From: Physella acuta | Taxonomy: Eukaryota > Mollusca > Gastropoda > Physidae | Assembly: GCF_028476545.1 (NCBI RefSeq) | Contig: NW_026732016.1 | Span: 372,001-436,000 of the forward strand | DNA: 64,000 bases | Direction: 5' to 3' | Part shown: piece after piece, positions 10,030-20,919 of the stretch | How positions within the stretch are numbered: position 1 is the first letter of the stretch | How the letters are laid out: each line of letters opens with the position of its first letter | Notes under the pieces: generated by a model | What the model saw: the letters and a program-made list of their open reading frames with translations, nothing else | Told to the model about the DNA's origin: nothing | The model's database searches: none | Made by a program: the position numbers and the translations under genes

Positions 10030-12380
10030 TGACAACCTTGTTTTTTATTTTGTGTTGTTACCTTGTGATCTGGTTGCGTGTCTAGTCCAAATATACATTG
10101 TAGTCAGGCAGTAGTGGATTAAGGGGAAGGTGGGGGCTGAAAGGGCTGAAGCCGGGGTCCCCGAATTTTTAGGGGCACCCAAATCAGAGCCGGCGTTTGG
10201 GGTGGCGAACGGGGCGGTCGCCCCAGGCCCCGCACTTGGAGGGGCCCCGCGCTTCAGCACCGTCACTGTTATCTGAATTAGTTTGTAAACTTAAATAAGT
10301 CTTGCTGAATTCACTTGGGAAAAACGAAATGGTCGGATGCCGACGTTGTTGATTGTTATAACTGAGGCCACGGTTGATGTTAGAGAGTTATTACCCACCT
10401 AAACTGGGACAGGCCGTAAATTATAGTGTCACACACCTCCCTGTGGTACGGTCGCCTCGCATTTGACCTGAGGTGACTGAAGATGGGTGGACTCGAATTA
10501 GCCCCGACCTGAGCAGGGAGGAAAATTTGGAAAACACGTAATCAGATACCCTATTGTATGCGGCCCGATGAAGAGGTTTTGTAGTGAACAGGCAGGATGC
10601 TTGTAGTAGACAGTCGGTAACCTGATGAACGCTAGTCCTGTTGTAGTTGTCGTATATGTAGGCCTACTTGTCTTGGTATAACAAAATTAACATTCAGTGG
10701 CGGGCATAGGGGTTGGGAGGAGGGCGACTGGGGTGGGGGGGGGGGGCATCCAGCAGAGTGATTTATTATTTTTTTTTTTTTTGGAAGAATATAAAAATGT
10801 CGTTATGTTGTGTCTTTTTAAGGATTCATCCGTTCCCAAACATAGTTATTAAATTACTCAATTCATTCAAATTGTTATATACAATCGTTTCCAATGGTGC
10901 TGACATAATATCGTCATCGAATCGTCCGCGTCGCACAACTTTTATGGAGGAAGGGCGTCAATGAAGGGCAGTGATATTGCAGTCATTAATAAACGCACAT
11001 TTTTTTTACTGAAGGATATCCTTTACAATTGTTAAGACCATGAATGATTTTGGTTTTAAAATATTGTATGGATTCTAAACACATTTTGATTTCCAAACTG
11101 TTTTGATACATCGGGCCGATTTCGCTTTATTGTAAAGTTGTCCTGATTTCCCACACGTCTAAAGTACTGGCATTCACGGCAGTCCGAACATGCCGTCGGG
11201 AAACTCATAAATAAGGTGTACCAACTTGGGAACAGAACAAAACAAACAAAAACACAAACACAACACAACCACAACACAAACACAAACACAACACAACCAC
11301 AACCACAACACAACTACACCACAACCACAACATTAGAATCACCACCGAACAACACGCTTTTCTAGGCGTCCGCGCCCAAAGAGAGCCTTTCCAGCATTAA
11401 AAATTTAAGTCACATAAATAGATCCTACTCCATAACTTACAATAAAACAATGCGATGCAAATAAATGTACGGCAAGTGATGTTTACTTTAAGGGTTCGAA
11501 GAAAACACATTGGCAATGTAATTAGAATCACCACCGAAATACACGCTTTCCCAGGCGTCCTCTATAAATTCTCTATAAATCTAATTTCACCATCTGTTTT
11601 AATAACACCGAAACACAATTTTTTTTTTAAATAGTGATTTTGAGAGATCATAGACTAATTAGAAAATAATATTAATAATCTTAACATTTTTCTATTTTAA
11701 TTATGAACCTTAACATATAATAATCAATGCGGTAGTAATAAAAAAAATTACTGAGAGTGAGTTGAGTATTAAAAACACGTTTTCCCAGGCGTCTGCGCAC
11801 AGAGAGAGCCTTTCAAGCATTCTCTATAAGTCTAATTTCACCATCTGTTTTAATAACACCGAAAAAATATATAGTGATTTTGAGAGATCATAGATAAATT
11901 AGAAAATAGTATAAATAATCTTAATATTTTTCTATTTTAAATATGAACATTAACATATAATAATCAATGCGGTAGTAATTAAAAAAAAATCAACTTAAAT
12001 TATTGAGAGTTGAATTTATTTTTAAATTACCCCCCTTGGCAAAATTTAAAAAAACCAGTTGAATTAATTAGTTAATTCGCCCCTACTGTTATGAAAATGT
12101 ATCTACTTTTTCTAGGAATATAAACGAAAATGATATTTGACATTGATCCTTTTAATATGTTTTAGCAATGTGCGTGTATTTAATATTTTCTTTACGTTAT
12201 GCAAAAGAGTAAAGACAGTGGCAGCTATAAAATAACTTTATGTCGTTATATAAACAAACCCTACTCTATTACTTATAATAATACCTTGCGATGCACTGAA
12301 AAGCACTGCATGGTGCTATGTTTACTTTTATGGTTCCAAAATCTATAGCGATGACGGAAGGACTGACACACTACCAGCCC
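10030..12380. other. Gene-free stretch with decayed dispersed repeats
   Basis: A GC-rich patch at about 10120-10260 (GGGGTCCCCGAATTTTTAGG) looks like a decayed transposable element. Around 11330-12010 an AT-rich block is present in two to three diverged copies that share CCAGGCGTC and CTAATTTCACCATCTGTTTT. An imperfect CAACACAACCACAAC tract lies near 11240-11335. I see no gene. Confidence 0.5.
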
Positions 12381-12388
12381 GCTTATAT

Positions 12389-12389
<1 letters not shown>

Positions 12390-12483
<94 letters not shown>
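12390..12483. repeat. (TA)n microsatellite with a conserved junction
   Basis: About 45 TA repeats are followed directly by CTAGCTGTATCCCGTGCTCC. This junction style is common at retroposon or transposon ends in invertebrate genomes, so it may be the end of a decayed element. Confidence 0.8.
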
Positions 12484-12484
<1 letters not shown>

Positions 12485-12737
12485 TAGCTGTATCCCGTGC
12501 TCCGCCACGGTAAATCATTTTTAAATATACCAACTTTGGAACAGAACAAAACTAAACACAACACAAACGAACGAACGCAAAAAAAAAAAAAACGAAAAAA
12601 CGAACACAACACTCATAACATAAACACAATTTAAATGCAATCATAAAGGCATATTGCTCACAGTCTAGCCCGTAGCGCCAAATCGCGCCCTTTCCGAGTC
12701 CCGGCGGACGCGTCTGACACAGTGAATGACTACAAAA

Positions 12738-13020
12738 CAGAGGTGTTGCGACCCTTTCCGGCGCCCGGGGACAAACTTTCGATTTGACCCTCCCTCAAAC
12801 TTACGATTTGCACCCCCTCCCCTCAAAATTTCAATTTCCACCCCACCCCCTTAAACTTTTGATTTGCATTCCCTTCAGACTTTCGATTTGCACCACTTTT
12901 GATTTGAAATTTCCCCCGCTCAAACTTTTGATTTGCACCCCCTAAAACTTTCGATTCGCACCCTACCCCCCTCCCTAAAACTTTCGATTTCCAACCCCCC
13001 CCCCCCTAGCTACGCCTCTC
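12738..13020. mobile_element. Candidate non-autonomous DNA transposon with internal repeats
   Basis: The block begins near CAGAGGTGTTGCGACCC and ends CCTAGCTACGCCTCT, whose reverse complement AGAGGCGTAGCTAGG resembles hAT-type ends. The interior has about eight degenerate copies of AAACTTTCGATTTGCACCCC. No target duplication could be confirmed by eye. Confidence 0.35.
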
Positions 13021-13144
13021 TTATAAAACCCCAGCTTGTCCGCAAACCGAAAGATAAAATAATAATAAATAATATACAATAAAAAATAGGCAATATTTAA
13101 AATATCAGTGTTTACCTACCATATATCACTTTATCAATTCACGC

Positions 13145-13351
<207 letters not shown>

Positions 13352-13359
13352 ATGTATAT

Positions 13360-14430
13360 ATTGGGGCATCTTCCTCTTGAGTTGGTCCCGGGCATCTACA
13401 TAGGTCTGCACGCCACTGCTTTATGGGACCCAAAGTACTTTAATGTCTAGTGAGTCAATTGACTCAGGATTTGACCGGACAAAATCATCTGTAAATGGGG
13501 GAGCCTCTGTCGAGAAATATATTCCCCTCCAATACGCCATACCGGAGCCCGCGCTGTCGACTTGTGAAGCCGCCATGCGATAAAAATAGTAAACTTTGAT
13601 CAAATGACAACTGATGGGGTAGCCTAGTGGACATCCATCATGTAGGAACCCATGTCGTCATTTTAAATGTTTTTTTTTCTTTCTTTACAGTCTAATGGCT
13701 TTCTCAGAAGTATAAGAGCAAGAGAGGTTGTGTTTTGAGCTGATTGTTTTTTTTTACGTTTAAATTATTATAAGTCTTGATTAGTCGTCGAATGATTGTA
13801 GTATTATTTACGTAGTACATGATATCAATTTAGGCATCATGAGCTGAAAAGGTAGGAATTCGAGTAGAGCACGGGGTCCATAGTTGGTTTTTAAAAACGA
13901 TTAAAATTGTCTGTGTCATACATTTCTAAGTTGTTACGGTAAATTAGTTTCATTTTTTACAAAACTTGTGTTATCTTTTTGTTATGTTTTAGTTGCTCTG
14001 TTTTTGTTGCTCTATGTTTTTGTTGCTATATGTTTTTGTTGCCTAATTTTAAAAATCTTTGGTCCTCTAATGTTGAGACATATCTTTGTAAAATTTAAGC
14101 GTTTGAGTGTCCTTTCTTTTTGCAGTTGGCGTGTCAGGTAAGTTTCAATTTGTAGTTAATGTTATGATTAAAGCCAACCTTAGCTTTTGGTTAGTAGAAC
14201 ATATTAAATTCTAATCATGTTTTTTGTGTGTAAATTCTAAAAAAACAACAAGAAATTCTGTATATGGTTGTAGATTTATAATGTTTTTATATTTTTAGTC
14301 ATTCAAAAAGTTTTATAAAATCGTACGGGACAACATTCGTAAAAGAAAAAAACACGACATTTGTACTCTCAGTTGTGTTTCATCTTCTCGGGGTGGTAGC
14401 ATGAGAAACGTTACGGTGTCGCATTGAACA
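13360..14430. other. No gene seen; 3' flank of the ten-module gene
   Basis: AT-rich sequence with no supported coding exon. The part nearest 14441 is expected to be the 3' UTR of the minus-strand gene, but no canonical AATAAA was found close by. Confidence 0.4.
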
Positions 14431-14441
14431 TTGTTTACATT

Positions 14442-17012
14442 TTAAGGATGCAGACACTGAATCGCGCAGTGCATGTCACCGTCACAGGCATTGATGCAGC
14501 TGTCGATGGAACCTCTTTTGACTGGCCTCAGGTGCTCACAACCCAGTTGACATCCCATATCTCCAGTTGGGCAGGCGTGCAGGCAATCTTGGAATGCGTT
14601 TCTTTTTTTGGCATGAAGACACTGGACCTCGCAGTGCATGTCGCCGTTACAGCCGTTGATGCAGCTGTCGACTGATGCTCTTTTATTGTTTTGCAGGCAC
14701 TGGATATCACAATCTACATCTCCGTGGGCGCAGTTGTGGATGCAGTCAGACACGTTGTTTCTAGCGTTGACATGAAGACACTGTATTTCGCAGTGCATGT
14801 CGCCGTTACAGCCGTTGATGCAGCTGTCGACTGATGCTCTTTTATTGTTTTGCAGACACTGGATATCACAATCTACATCTCCGTGGGCGCAGTTGTGGAT
14901 GCAGTCAGACACGTTGTTTCTAGCGTTGACATGAAGACACTGTATTTCGCAGTGCATGTCGCCGTTACAGCCGTTGATGCAGCTGTCGACTGATGCTCTT
15001 TTTTTGTTGTTTTGCAGGCATTGGATATCACAATCTACATCTCCGTGGGCGCAGTTGTGGATGCAGTCAGACACGTTGTTTCTGGCGTTGTTGTGAATAC
15101 ACTCGATCTCGCAGTGCATGTTGCCATTACAGCCGTTAATACAGCTGTCGATGGACTCTCTAGCCGCTGGCTTTAAGTGGTCGCATGCCTGTTGGCATCC
15201 CATGTCGGTCGGTGGGCAGGCGTGGACACAGTCTTGGTAGGCATTTCTTCTCACGGCGCCTGTAACAACATAAAAAAACAGGCATGACAAACACGTTCAG
15301 CCACAAATTAGTTTGGAGGGACGCTAAAAATTTAGATTTTTCTTTAAATCATGACCGTCATAAAATAATACATCGAATAATACGTAGAAAAATTAAGTTG
15401 CCAATTTTACCAATATTGTACAATATTTATTTCTCAGTGTGAAAAATAAAGCAGAACAAAACACAAATACAGTTATATCACAAATAAAAAAATATAAAGG
15501 AATGAAAATCGTATTTTAACGATTTATTGTTTTGACACGCTACATAGGCAGCGGCGTGAGCGGACACGGCGAGAATTTAGATATAAAGAGATATAAATAA
15601 TTAGAGAGGGTTGGGTTAGCCTTATGGGGTCGGTGGGATGTGTGTAGTAGAGAAATTGGAGTGGATGTAACGCGGATTGGGTGAGCCAAAAATAGTTATC
15701 CAACGGATAACCGGGTCGTATAGTATAGATTATTTTTTAGGTTACACTTTTTTCAAACTTTTGTAATACTTTAAGAGAAACGAAGCTCAATTATTTAAAC
15801 ATTTAGTGTAACACGTTTAATTTGAATTACAATTAATAAATAAAAAGCATTAAAGGTTAAACTATTGTTTTTAAAATCACACTTTTTTTTCAGGATGAGA
15901 TTTTGATAAAATAAAACAATTGTCTCGTCAAGTTAACATAGCCGATGCTATTTCATAAATACCAAAGTGTTTAAAATTAATATCCTACTTTATAAAAGCT
16001 ATTCTACTACAACCTGATATTATTTTTGTGCTAAGTTTAAACTTTATGGCTGTTTCATTCGTAAGCAGAAAAATATTTAGTTGGCTCTATAAATACACTA
16101 GAATAGCTAAATCATATTATTTTTTATATTTAGCCGGGCTAGAGGAATATCCCAAATTAGGGTTTGTTATCATAAAATTAGCAGTTGTTGATTGACATAA
16201 TAAAATAATATAAATTAATTTGTTTTGGTTGTTAAGTAAGGCGGTTTTCGATTTAAACTTTCTACCCCGAGCTTTATCCCTCACAACTACCCTTTAAAAA
16301 TTAAAATCTTGGATTTTTCTATCATAATTAAAAAAAAAAAGTGCATTCGATTTCTCTAATATTGGACATTTTTAGTGCCTGCTTGAATGTATGTCTGACT
16401 GATTGCTTGACTCCCTGATAGACCGTCTGATAGAGTGATAGCCTGACAGAATACCAATAGCATTATATCCAGTGTTTCTTCCAGACTTTTTTCTCCGGGG
16501 GGGGGGGGGGCACTTGAAATTTTCGGGGGGGGGGAGGGGGGCGGTAGACTGTCTTCGGGGGGGGGGGGCGGACACTGTTAAAAGTATATATCTTCTATAT
16601 AAATTATATAAATTTCATTTCTTTCGGGGGGGGGGGGGGACGGTAAAAAATTTTCGGGGGGAGGGGGGCGAAGAAGAGATGCCTGGAAGAAACTCTGATT
16701 ATATCATAGATCACGTTCAGCATCTCGCAATATCATTTGACTGACCAATACAATTCGTCCTTACAGATTGCCACCTAGCTATTTAAAATATTGGACTGAC
16801 CAATAAAATTTGTCCTTAAAGTTTGCCGCCTAGCTATTTAAAATATTGGACTGACCAATACAATTTGTCCTTACAGTTCGCCACCTAGCTATTTAAAATA
16901 TTGGACTGACCAATAAAATTTGTCCTTAAAGTTTGCCGCCTAGCTATTAAAAAAAAAACTCACCGAAGCAAACGGGGAGCAAAAGTAGCAGGGCAAAATG
17001 TCGAGCAGCCAT
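14442..17012 (-). CDS. Multi-module CX3C peptide precursor, 288 residues, two exons
   Basis: The coding exons are 16964-17012 and 14442-15259. Exon 1 encodes the signal peptide MAARHFALLLLLPVCFG and splices in phase 1. Exon 2 encodes AVRR and then ten modules of the form C-X3-C-X5/6-C-X3-C, such as DCIHNCAHGDVDCDIQC alternating with SCINGCNGDMHCEIQC. A 53-residue (159-bp) pair of modules is tandemly repeated in the middle with almost identical DNA, so expansion is recent and frame-preserving. RR, KKR, KR, KR, KKR and KR sites separate single or grouped modules, as in a prohormone or multi-peptide precursor. The first and ninth modules (DCVHACPPTDMGC, DCLHACPTGDMGC) form a second subtype. Forty cysteines, all in CX3C pairs, imply secreted disulfide hairpins. 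Targets are unknown. Confidence 0.88.
14650..15130 (-). repeat. In-frame coding minisatellite, 159-bp unit, about 3 copies
   Basis: Unit starts are visible at 14661, 14820 and 14979 (GCAGCTGTCGACTGATGCTC), spaced exactly 159 bp, or 53 codons. The copies are almost identical, including synonymous sites, which indicates recent duplication or gene conversion. Confidence 0.92.
15260..16469. other. Intron of the ten-module gene, AT-rich
   Basis: No coding exon is seen. The intron runs from the exon 2 acceptor (TGTTGTTACAG, minus sense) up through the element at 16470 and a 55-bp array to the exon 1 donor at 16963. Confidence 0.6.
16470..16697. mobile_element. Non-autonomous hAT-like element with 8-bp target duplication
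   Basis: The termini are CAGTGTTTCTTCCAG and, inverted, CTGGAAGAAACTCTG. They are flanked by an 8-bp direct repeat ATTATATC at 16462-16469 and 16698-16705, the duplication length typical of hAT transposons. The interior is four G-rich blocks with no coding capacity. A related terminus (CAGAGTTTCTTCCAGGCATC) lies at about 55740. The insertion sits in the intron of the ten-module gene. Confidence 0.8.
16741..16950. repeat. Minisatellite, 55-bp unit, about 4 copies
   Basis: Copies of CTGACCAATACAATTTGTCC start at 16741, 16796, 16851 and 16906. The last unit ends within about 15 bp of the exon 1 donor of the ten-module gene. Confidence 0.9.
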
Positions 17013-17084
17013 TCTGATTGTCGTGGTGGTACTGTAAATAATTTGCTGGTTGTGTTGTGGTGCAGCAGACGTGACAGACGGACG

Positions 17085-17091
17085 TTTTATA
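17085..17091 (-). promoter_or_regulatory. TATA box of the ten-module peptide gene
   Basis: TATAAAA in minus sense (CTTGTATAAAACGTC), about 73 bp upstream of the ATG at 17012, consistent with a short 5' UTR. Confidence 0.6.
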
Positions 17092-17244
17092 CAAGAGCTG
17101 GATGCCAGACCCGTGAGACGGAGACAGGTGTGGTTCCATCTTTCAAAACAACGTTTCAACTTTTAGTTTTGTTAAAAAACAAAATTCGTGCCTGATTTGG
17201 CAGATATTTTAAAATCCGGGCCGCAGTTTCTGGTCTTCGTGACG

Positions 17245-17505
17245 GGCAGGGACGTAGGTTCAAGGTTCATCATCTGTAGGAAGGCTAGGGGCTTGGGGCT
17301 TAGGTTCATCATATGTAGGAAAGCTAGGGGCTTGGGGCTTAGGTTCAAGGTTGATCATATGTAGGAAGGCTAGGGGCTTGGGGCTTAGGTTCATCATATG
17401 TAGGAAAGCTAGGGGCTTGGGGCTTAGGTTCAAGGTTCATCATATGTAGGAAGGCTAGGGGCTTGTGGCTTAGGTTCAAGGTTCATCATGTGTAGAAATG
17501 ATAGA
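17245..17505. repeat. Minisatellite, about 48-56 bp unit, 5 copies
   Basis: Repeats of AGGTTCATCATATGTAGGAA followed by GGCTAGGGGCTTGGGGCTT lie upstream of the ten-module gene. Confidence 0.88.
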
Positions 17506-17884
17506 GGCTTAGTAGCAATACATCTGAAAGTTTAATACCTTTTAAAGTAAATGTACACTCAGAGTTCAAAGATTTGAAATGTCACACAACTATCTGACTA
17601 CCACACCAACCCACACACCCACCAACCCACCATTCATCGGCCCACAGGTCCACAAATAGACCTTAACACGGACCTAAATCCTGATCTTAGGTTACCCAAC
17701 GTTTAAGTCATCCTCGTGACTTGGCTGTAAATCATCCTCGTGACTTGGCTTAAAATTGTTTACAGGCGTCTGAAAAATCTGGCACAGCCTTGGCCGACAT
17801 CTGTTACACGTCATCATTGTCTGAGCAGACGATAAGGCTCTTCCACAGAAGCTTAGCAGGCCCACGGCCTTGATCGCACGTAGC

Positions 17885-18175
17885 TCACTGACCATTATCA
17901 GGACCTTAAGACTGACCATTATCTGGACCTTAAGACTGACCATTATCTGGACCTTAAGACTGACCATTATCTGGACCTTAAGACTGACCATTATCTGGAC
18001 CTTAAGACTGACCATTATCTGGACCTTAAGACTGACCATTATCTGGACCTTAAGACTGACCATTATCTGGACCTTAAGACTGACCATTATAAGACTGACC
18101 ATTATCAGAACCTTAAGACTGACCATTATCATGACCTTAAGACTGACCATTATCATGACCTTAAGACTGACCATG
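17885..18175. repeat. Minisatellite, 24-bp unit, about 12 copies
   Basis: The unit is TGACCATTATCTGGACCTTA plus AGAC. Because 24 is a multiple of three, frames stay open on both strands; I do not regard these as genes. Confidence 0.93.
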
Positions 18176-18520
18176 GCACGACCAAGAAACACAACGTCTG
18201 ACTGAGATAAGACGTAAGAACACGTGACTCGTGGGGCTAGAGATAAGGATTGTAAGACACGACAGAATAAACTTGACAATCTCGGACATGACCTTGTTAG
18301 AGTAAAAACCTGTTTGTGTGTCGGGCTATTTCGTGATCAACGTGGGAAGGCGCCTTGGTTTTCTTGAGTTACGTGGGAAGGCGCCTTAAAACAAAGTTTT
18401 CTAAAAAAAAAAATAATAATAATAAAAATATAGGAGCAAAGCAATTAGTTTTTTGTTTGTTTCGCATTAAATCATCTATGTAAATAGACACATATGGATG
18501 TATATGAATATATGCATCTA

Positions 18521-18675
<155 letters not shown>

Positions 18676-18915
18676 GGTGTTGTATCGAACCTAATTAATA
18701 AAAAGTTGCATTTGTTTATCTTTAGTCAGCAATCCATAGTAATCCATCTAGTGGCGATTAGTGTGGGGAAACAATCATTTGTGCTGGTTGGTAAAGGACG
18801 TATAATGTTGAGAGGCATGAACACATTGTCCATTTGATCTGCTTTAGTCTAGATTCTAGAAGATTCGCTTTAGTCTAGAAGGTTCGACCAATCGTCTGCT
18901 CTAGGAGCTCCGGTC

Positions 18916-20095
18916 ATGAAGCTGCTCCTGGCATTTGTTTTGTCTGGCATCGTCTTGACGACAGGTGAGTACATCTGTCACAACAAACATCTGTCACTGT
19001 CACAACAAACATCTGTCACTGTCACAACAAACATCTGTCACTGTCACAACAAACATCTGTCACTGTCACAAACATCTGTCACTGTCACAACAAACATCTG
19101 TCACTGTCACAACAAACATCTGTCACTGTCACAACATCTGCTGTAGGACAACATGACCTGACATCAAAGGAGGTAAGACCCAGGTGACAGACCCATGTGA
19201 CAGGTGGCAGTGAGGTAAGACCCAGGTTTTATCACCATAAATAAACACCACACACATTAAATACTTACTCGCTAATCGACACACACCAAACACATTACAC
19301 GAGCCGACCCGCGGCGTATCATACGCCGCTATTTAGTTGTTTTATTTTCTACTTTTCAGTAATTCATAATTTGTGAATTCGACAGTACCAATGCTGCCAC
19401 TGAAAATATTTGCTTTAAAACACTATCAGTAGGTCGTTAAGAACGATACTAACCCCCCCCCCTCCTTTCCCCCAACCCCTACCCCCCCCCTCCTTTCCCC
19501 CAACCCCTACCCTACACCCCCCCTCCTCCGTGAAAGCAGCCTCTTCTTAGTTACCTCCTGTAAGTTTAAAATCGTTTCAAACTAAATTATCTGCCCCTAA
19601 TAGCCGTCACTAAACCCGGCTCTACGATTTGTAAACATTTAATTTAGCGTGACCACAACTCACCAGACCATGTGGGGGATGGGGTGGGGGTGGTAGTGAT
19701 AGTGATAGAGAGAAAGAGAGGGGACTGTAAGGAGGCGCTTGCAGCTTGTTTTCTAACGGCTCCCAGAAGAGAATTATATATATAGATACTGCCTCAGCAA
19801 CCTACAGAATGTTGAAATCAAGTGGTCATTGTTAATATTTTTTTTAATCGAGAGTGATCTCCCCTAAACTTTCTCGAATATTCTTATATAACACTTTTTG
19901 CGCACGATTACAATACTTCCTCTATACTCTGGATAGAATAGAAGTAAAAAAAAAAGAACGTTTCAATCCGCAGGAAAAGAGCACCGGTCACTGGTCAACT
20001 GTATCGTGAACTGCAAGCTGGACCAGAGCTGCGTGGACGCCTGTCACAGATTTTATGGCGACAAAAGATACTTGACACCGTCAACTGTATCGTGA
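18916..20095 (+). CDS. Short secreted CX3C peptide precursor, two exons
   Basis: The coding exons are 18916-18964 and 19974-20095. Exon 1 encodes the signal peptide MKLLLAFVLSGIVLTTG and is 49 bp with a phase-1 donor, identical in length and phase to exon 1 of the ten-module gene. Exon 2 opens with KEHR and a module NCIVNCKLDQSCVDAC (C-X3-C-X5-C-X3-C), then FYGDKRYLTPS and a stop at 20093-20095. The predicted precursor is about 56 residues. Exon 2 sits in the first of nine tandem 86-bp copies, so most of the array lies after this stop. Sequence beyond the last copy also shows a CX3C-X6-CX3C motif and a TGA at 20838-20840, so the transcribed unit may be longer. Which form is expressed cannot be told from DNA. 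Confidence 0.62.
18975..19145. repeat. Minisatellite, 22-bp unit, about 8 copies
   Basis: CATCTGTCACTGTCACAACA repeats begin 10 bp after the GTGAGT donor of exon 1 of the 18916 gene. Confidence 0.92.
19296..19890 (+). repeat. Dispersed repeat, copy 1 (three copies in window)
   Basis: The element starts near GAGCCGACCCGCGGCGTATC and includes CAATGCTGCCACTGAAAATA, a poly-C block and TTGTTTTCTAACGGCTCCCA. The same elements appear inverted at about 42000-42325, and a decayed copy in direct orientation lies at about 22880-23200. It lies in the intron of the 18916 gene. The family is not identified. Confidence 0.7.
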
Positions 20096-20770
20096 ACTGC
20101 AAGCTGGACCAGAGCTGCGTGGACGCCTGTCACAGATTTTATGGCGACAAAAGATACTTGACACCGTCAACTGTATCGTGAACTGCAAGCTGGACCAGAG
20201 CTGCGTGGACGCCTGTCACAGATTTTATGGCGACAAAAGATACTTGACACCGTCAACTGTATCGTGAACTGCAAGCTGGACCAGAGCTGCGTTGTCGCCT
20301 GTCACAGATTTTATGGCGACAAAAGATACTTGACACCGTCAACTGTATCGTGAACTGCAAGCTGAACCAGAGCTGCGTGGACGCCTGTCACAGATTTTAT
20401 GGCGACAAAAGATACTTGACACCGTCAACTGTATCGTGAACTGCAAGCTGAACCAGAGCTGCGTGGACGCCTGTCACAGATTTTATGGCGACAAAAGATA
20501 CTTGACACCGTCAACTGTATCGTGAACTGCAAGCTGGACCAGAGCTGCGTGGACGCCTGTCACAGATTTTATGGCGACAAAAGATACTTGACACCGTCAA
20601 CTGTATCGTGAACTGCAAGCTGGACCAGAGCTGCGTGGACGCCTGTCACAGATTTTATGGCGACAAAAGATACTTGACACCGTCAACTGTATCGTGAACT
20701 GCAAGCTGAACCAGAGCTGCGTGGACGCCTGTCACAGATTTTATGGCGACAAAAGATACTTGACACCGTC
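19994..20770 (+). repeat. Exonic tandem array, 86-bp unit, 9 copies
   Basis: The unit starts GTCAACTGTATCGTGAACTG and carries a whole CX3C-X5-CX3C module. Copies differ at a few bases (for example GTTGTC for GTGGAC in the fourth, AACCAG for GACCAG in the fifth, sixth and ninth), so the array is not a simple assembly loop. The unit length is not a multiple of three, unlike the 159-bp unit of the related gene. Confidence 0.95.
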
Positions 20771-20909
20771 CGACCTCTGCATGGCTGGCTGCACTAGTGG
20801 TGATATTCGGTGCATGTTGAAATGTCGAGCCATACCGTGAGGTGCTCTAATGATTCGGATATTGGCCAGCCAGTTTGTGAAACGGCTTGGGGCGATTAGC
20901 CAAAGTAGG

Positions 20910-20915
20910 AATAAA
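20910..20915 (+). terminator. Poly(A) signal after the 86-bp array
   Basis: AATAAA in GTAGGAATAAAAAGATC. A second AATAAA lies at 21031-21036. Either could end the 18916 transcript. Confidence 0.5.
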
Positions 20916-20919
20916 AAGA

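Noticed and set aside
17692-18279. Protein with IMVSLKVQ repeats and its plus-strand counterpart
   Set aside because: A 24-bp minisatellite; both strands are open equally, with no signal peptide, domain or splice support.
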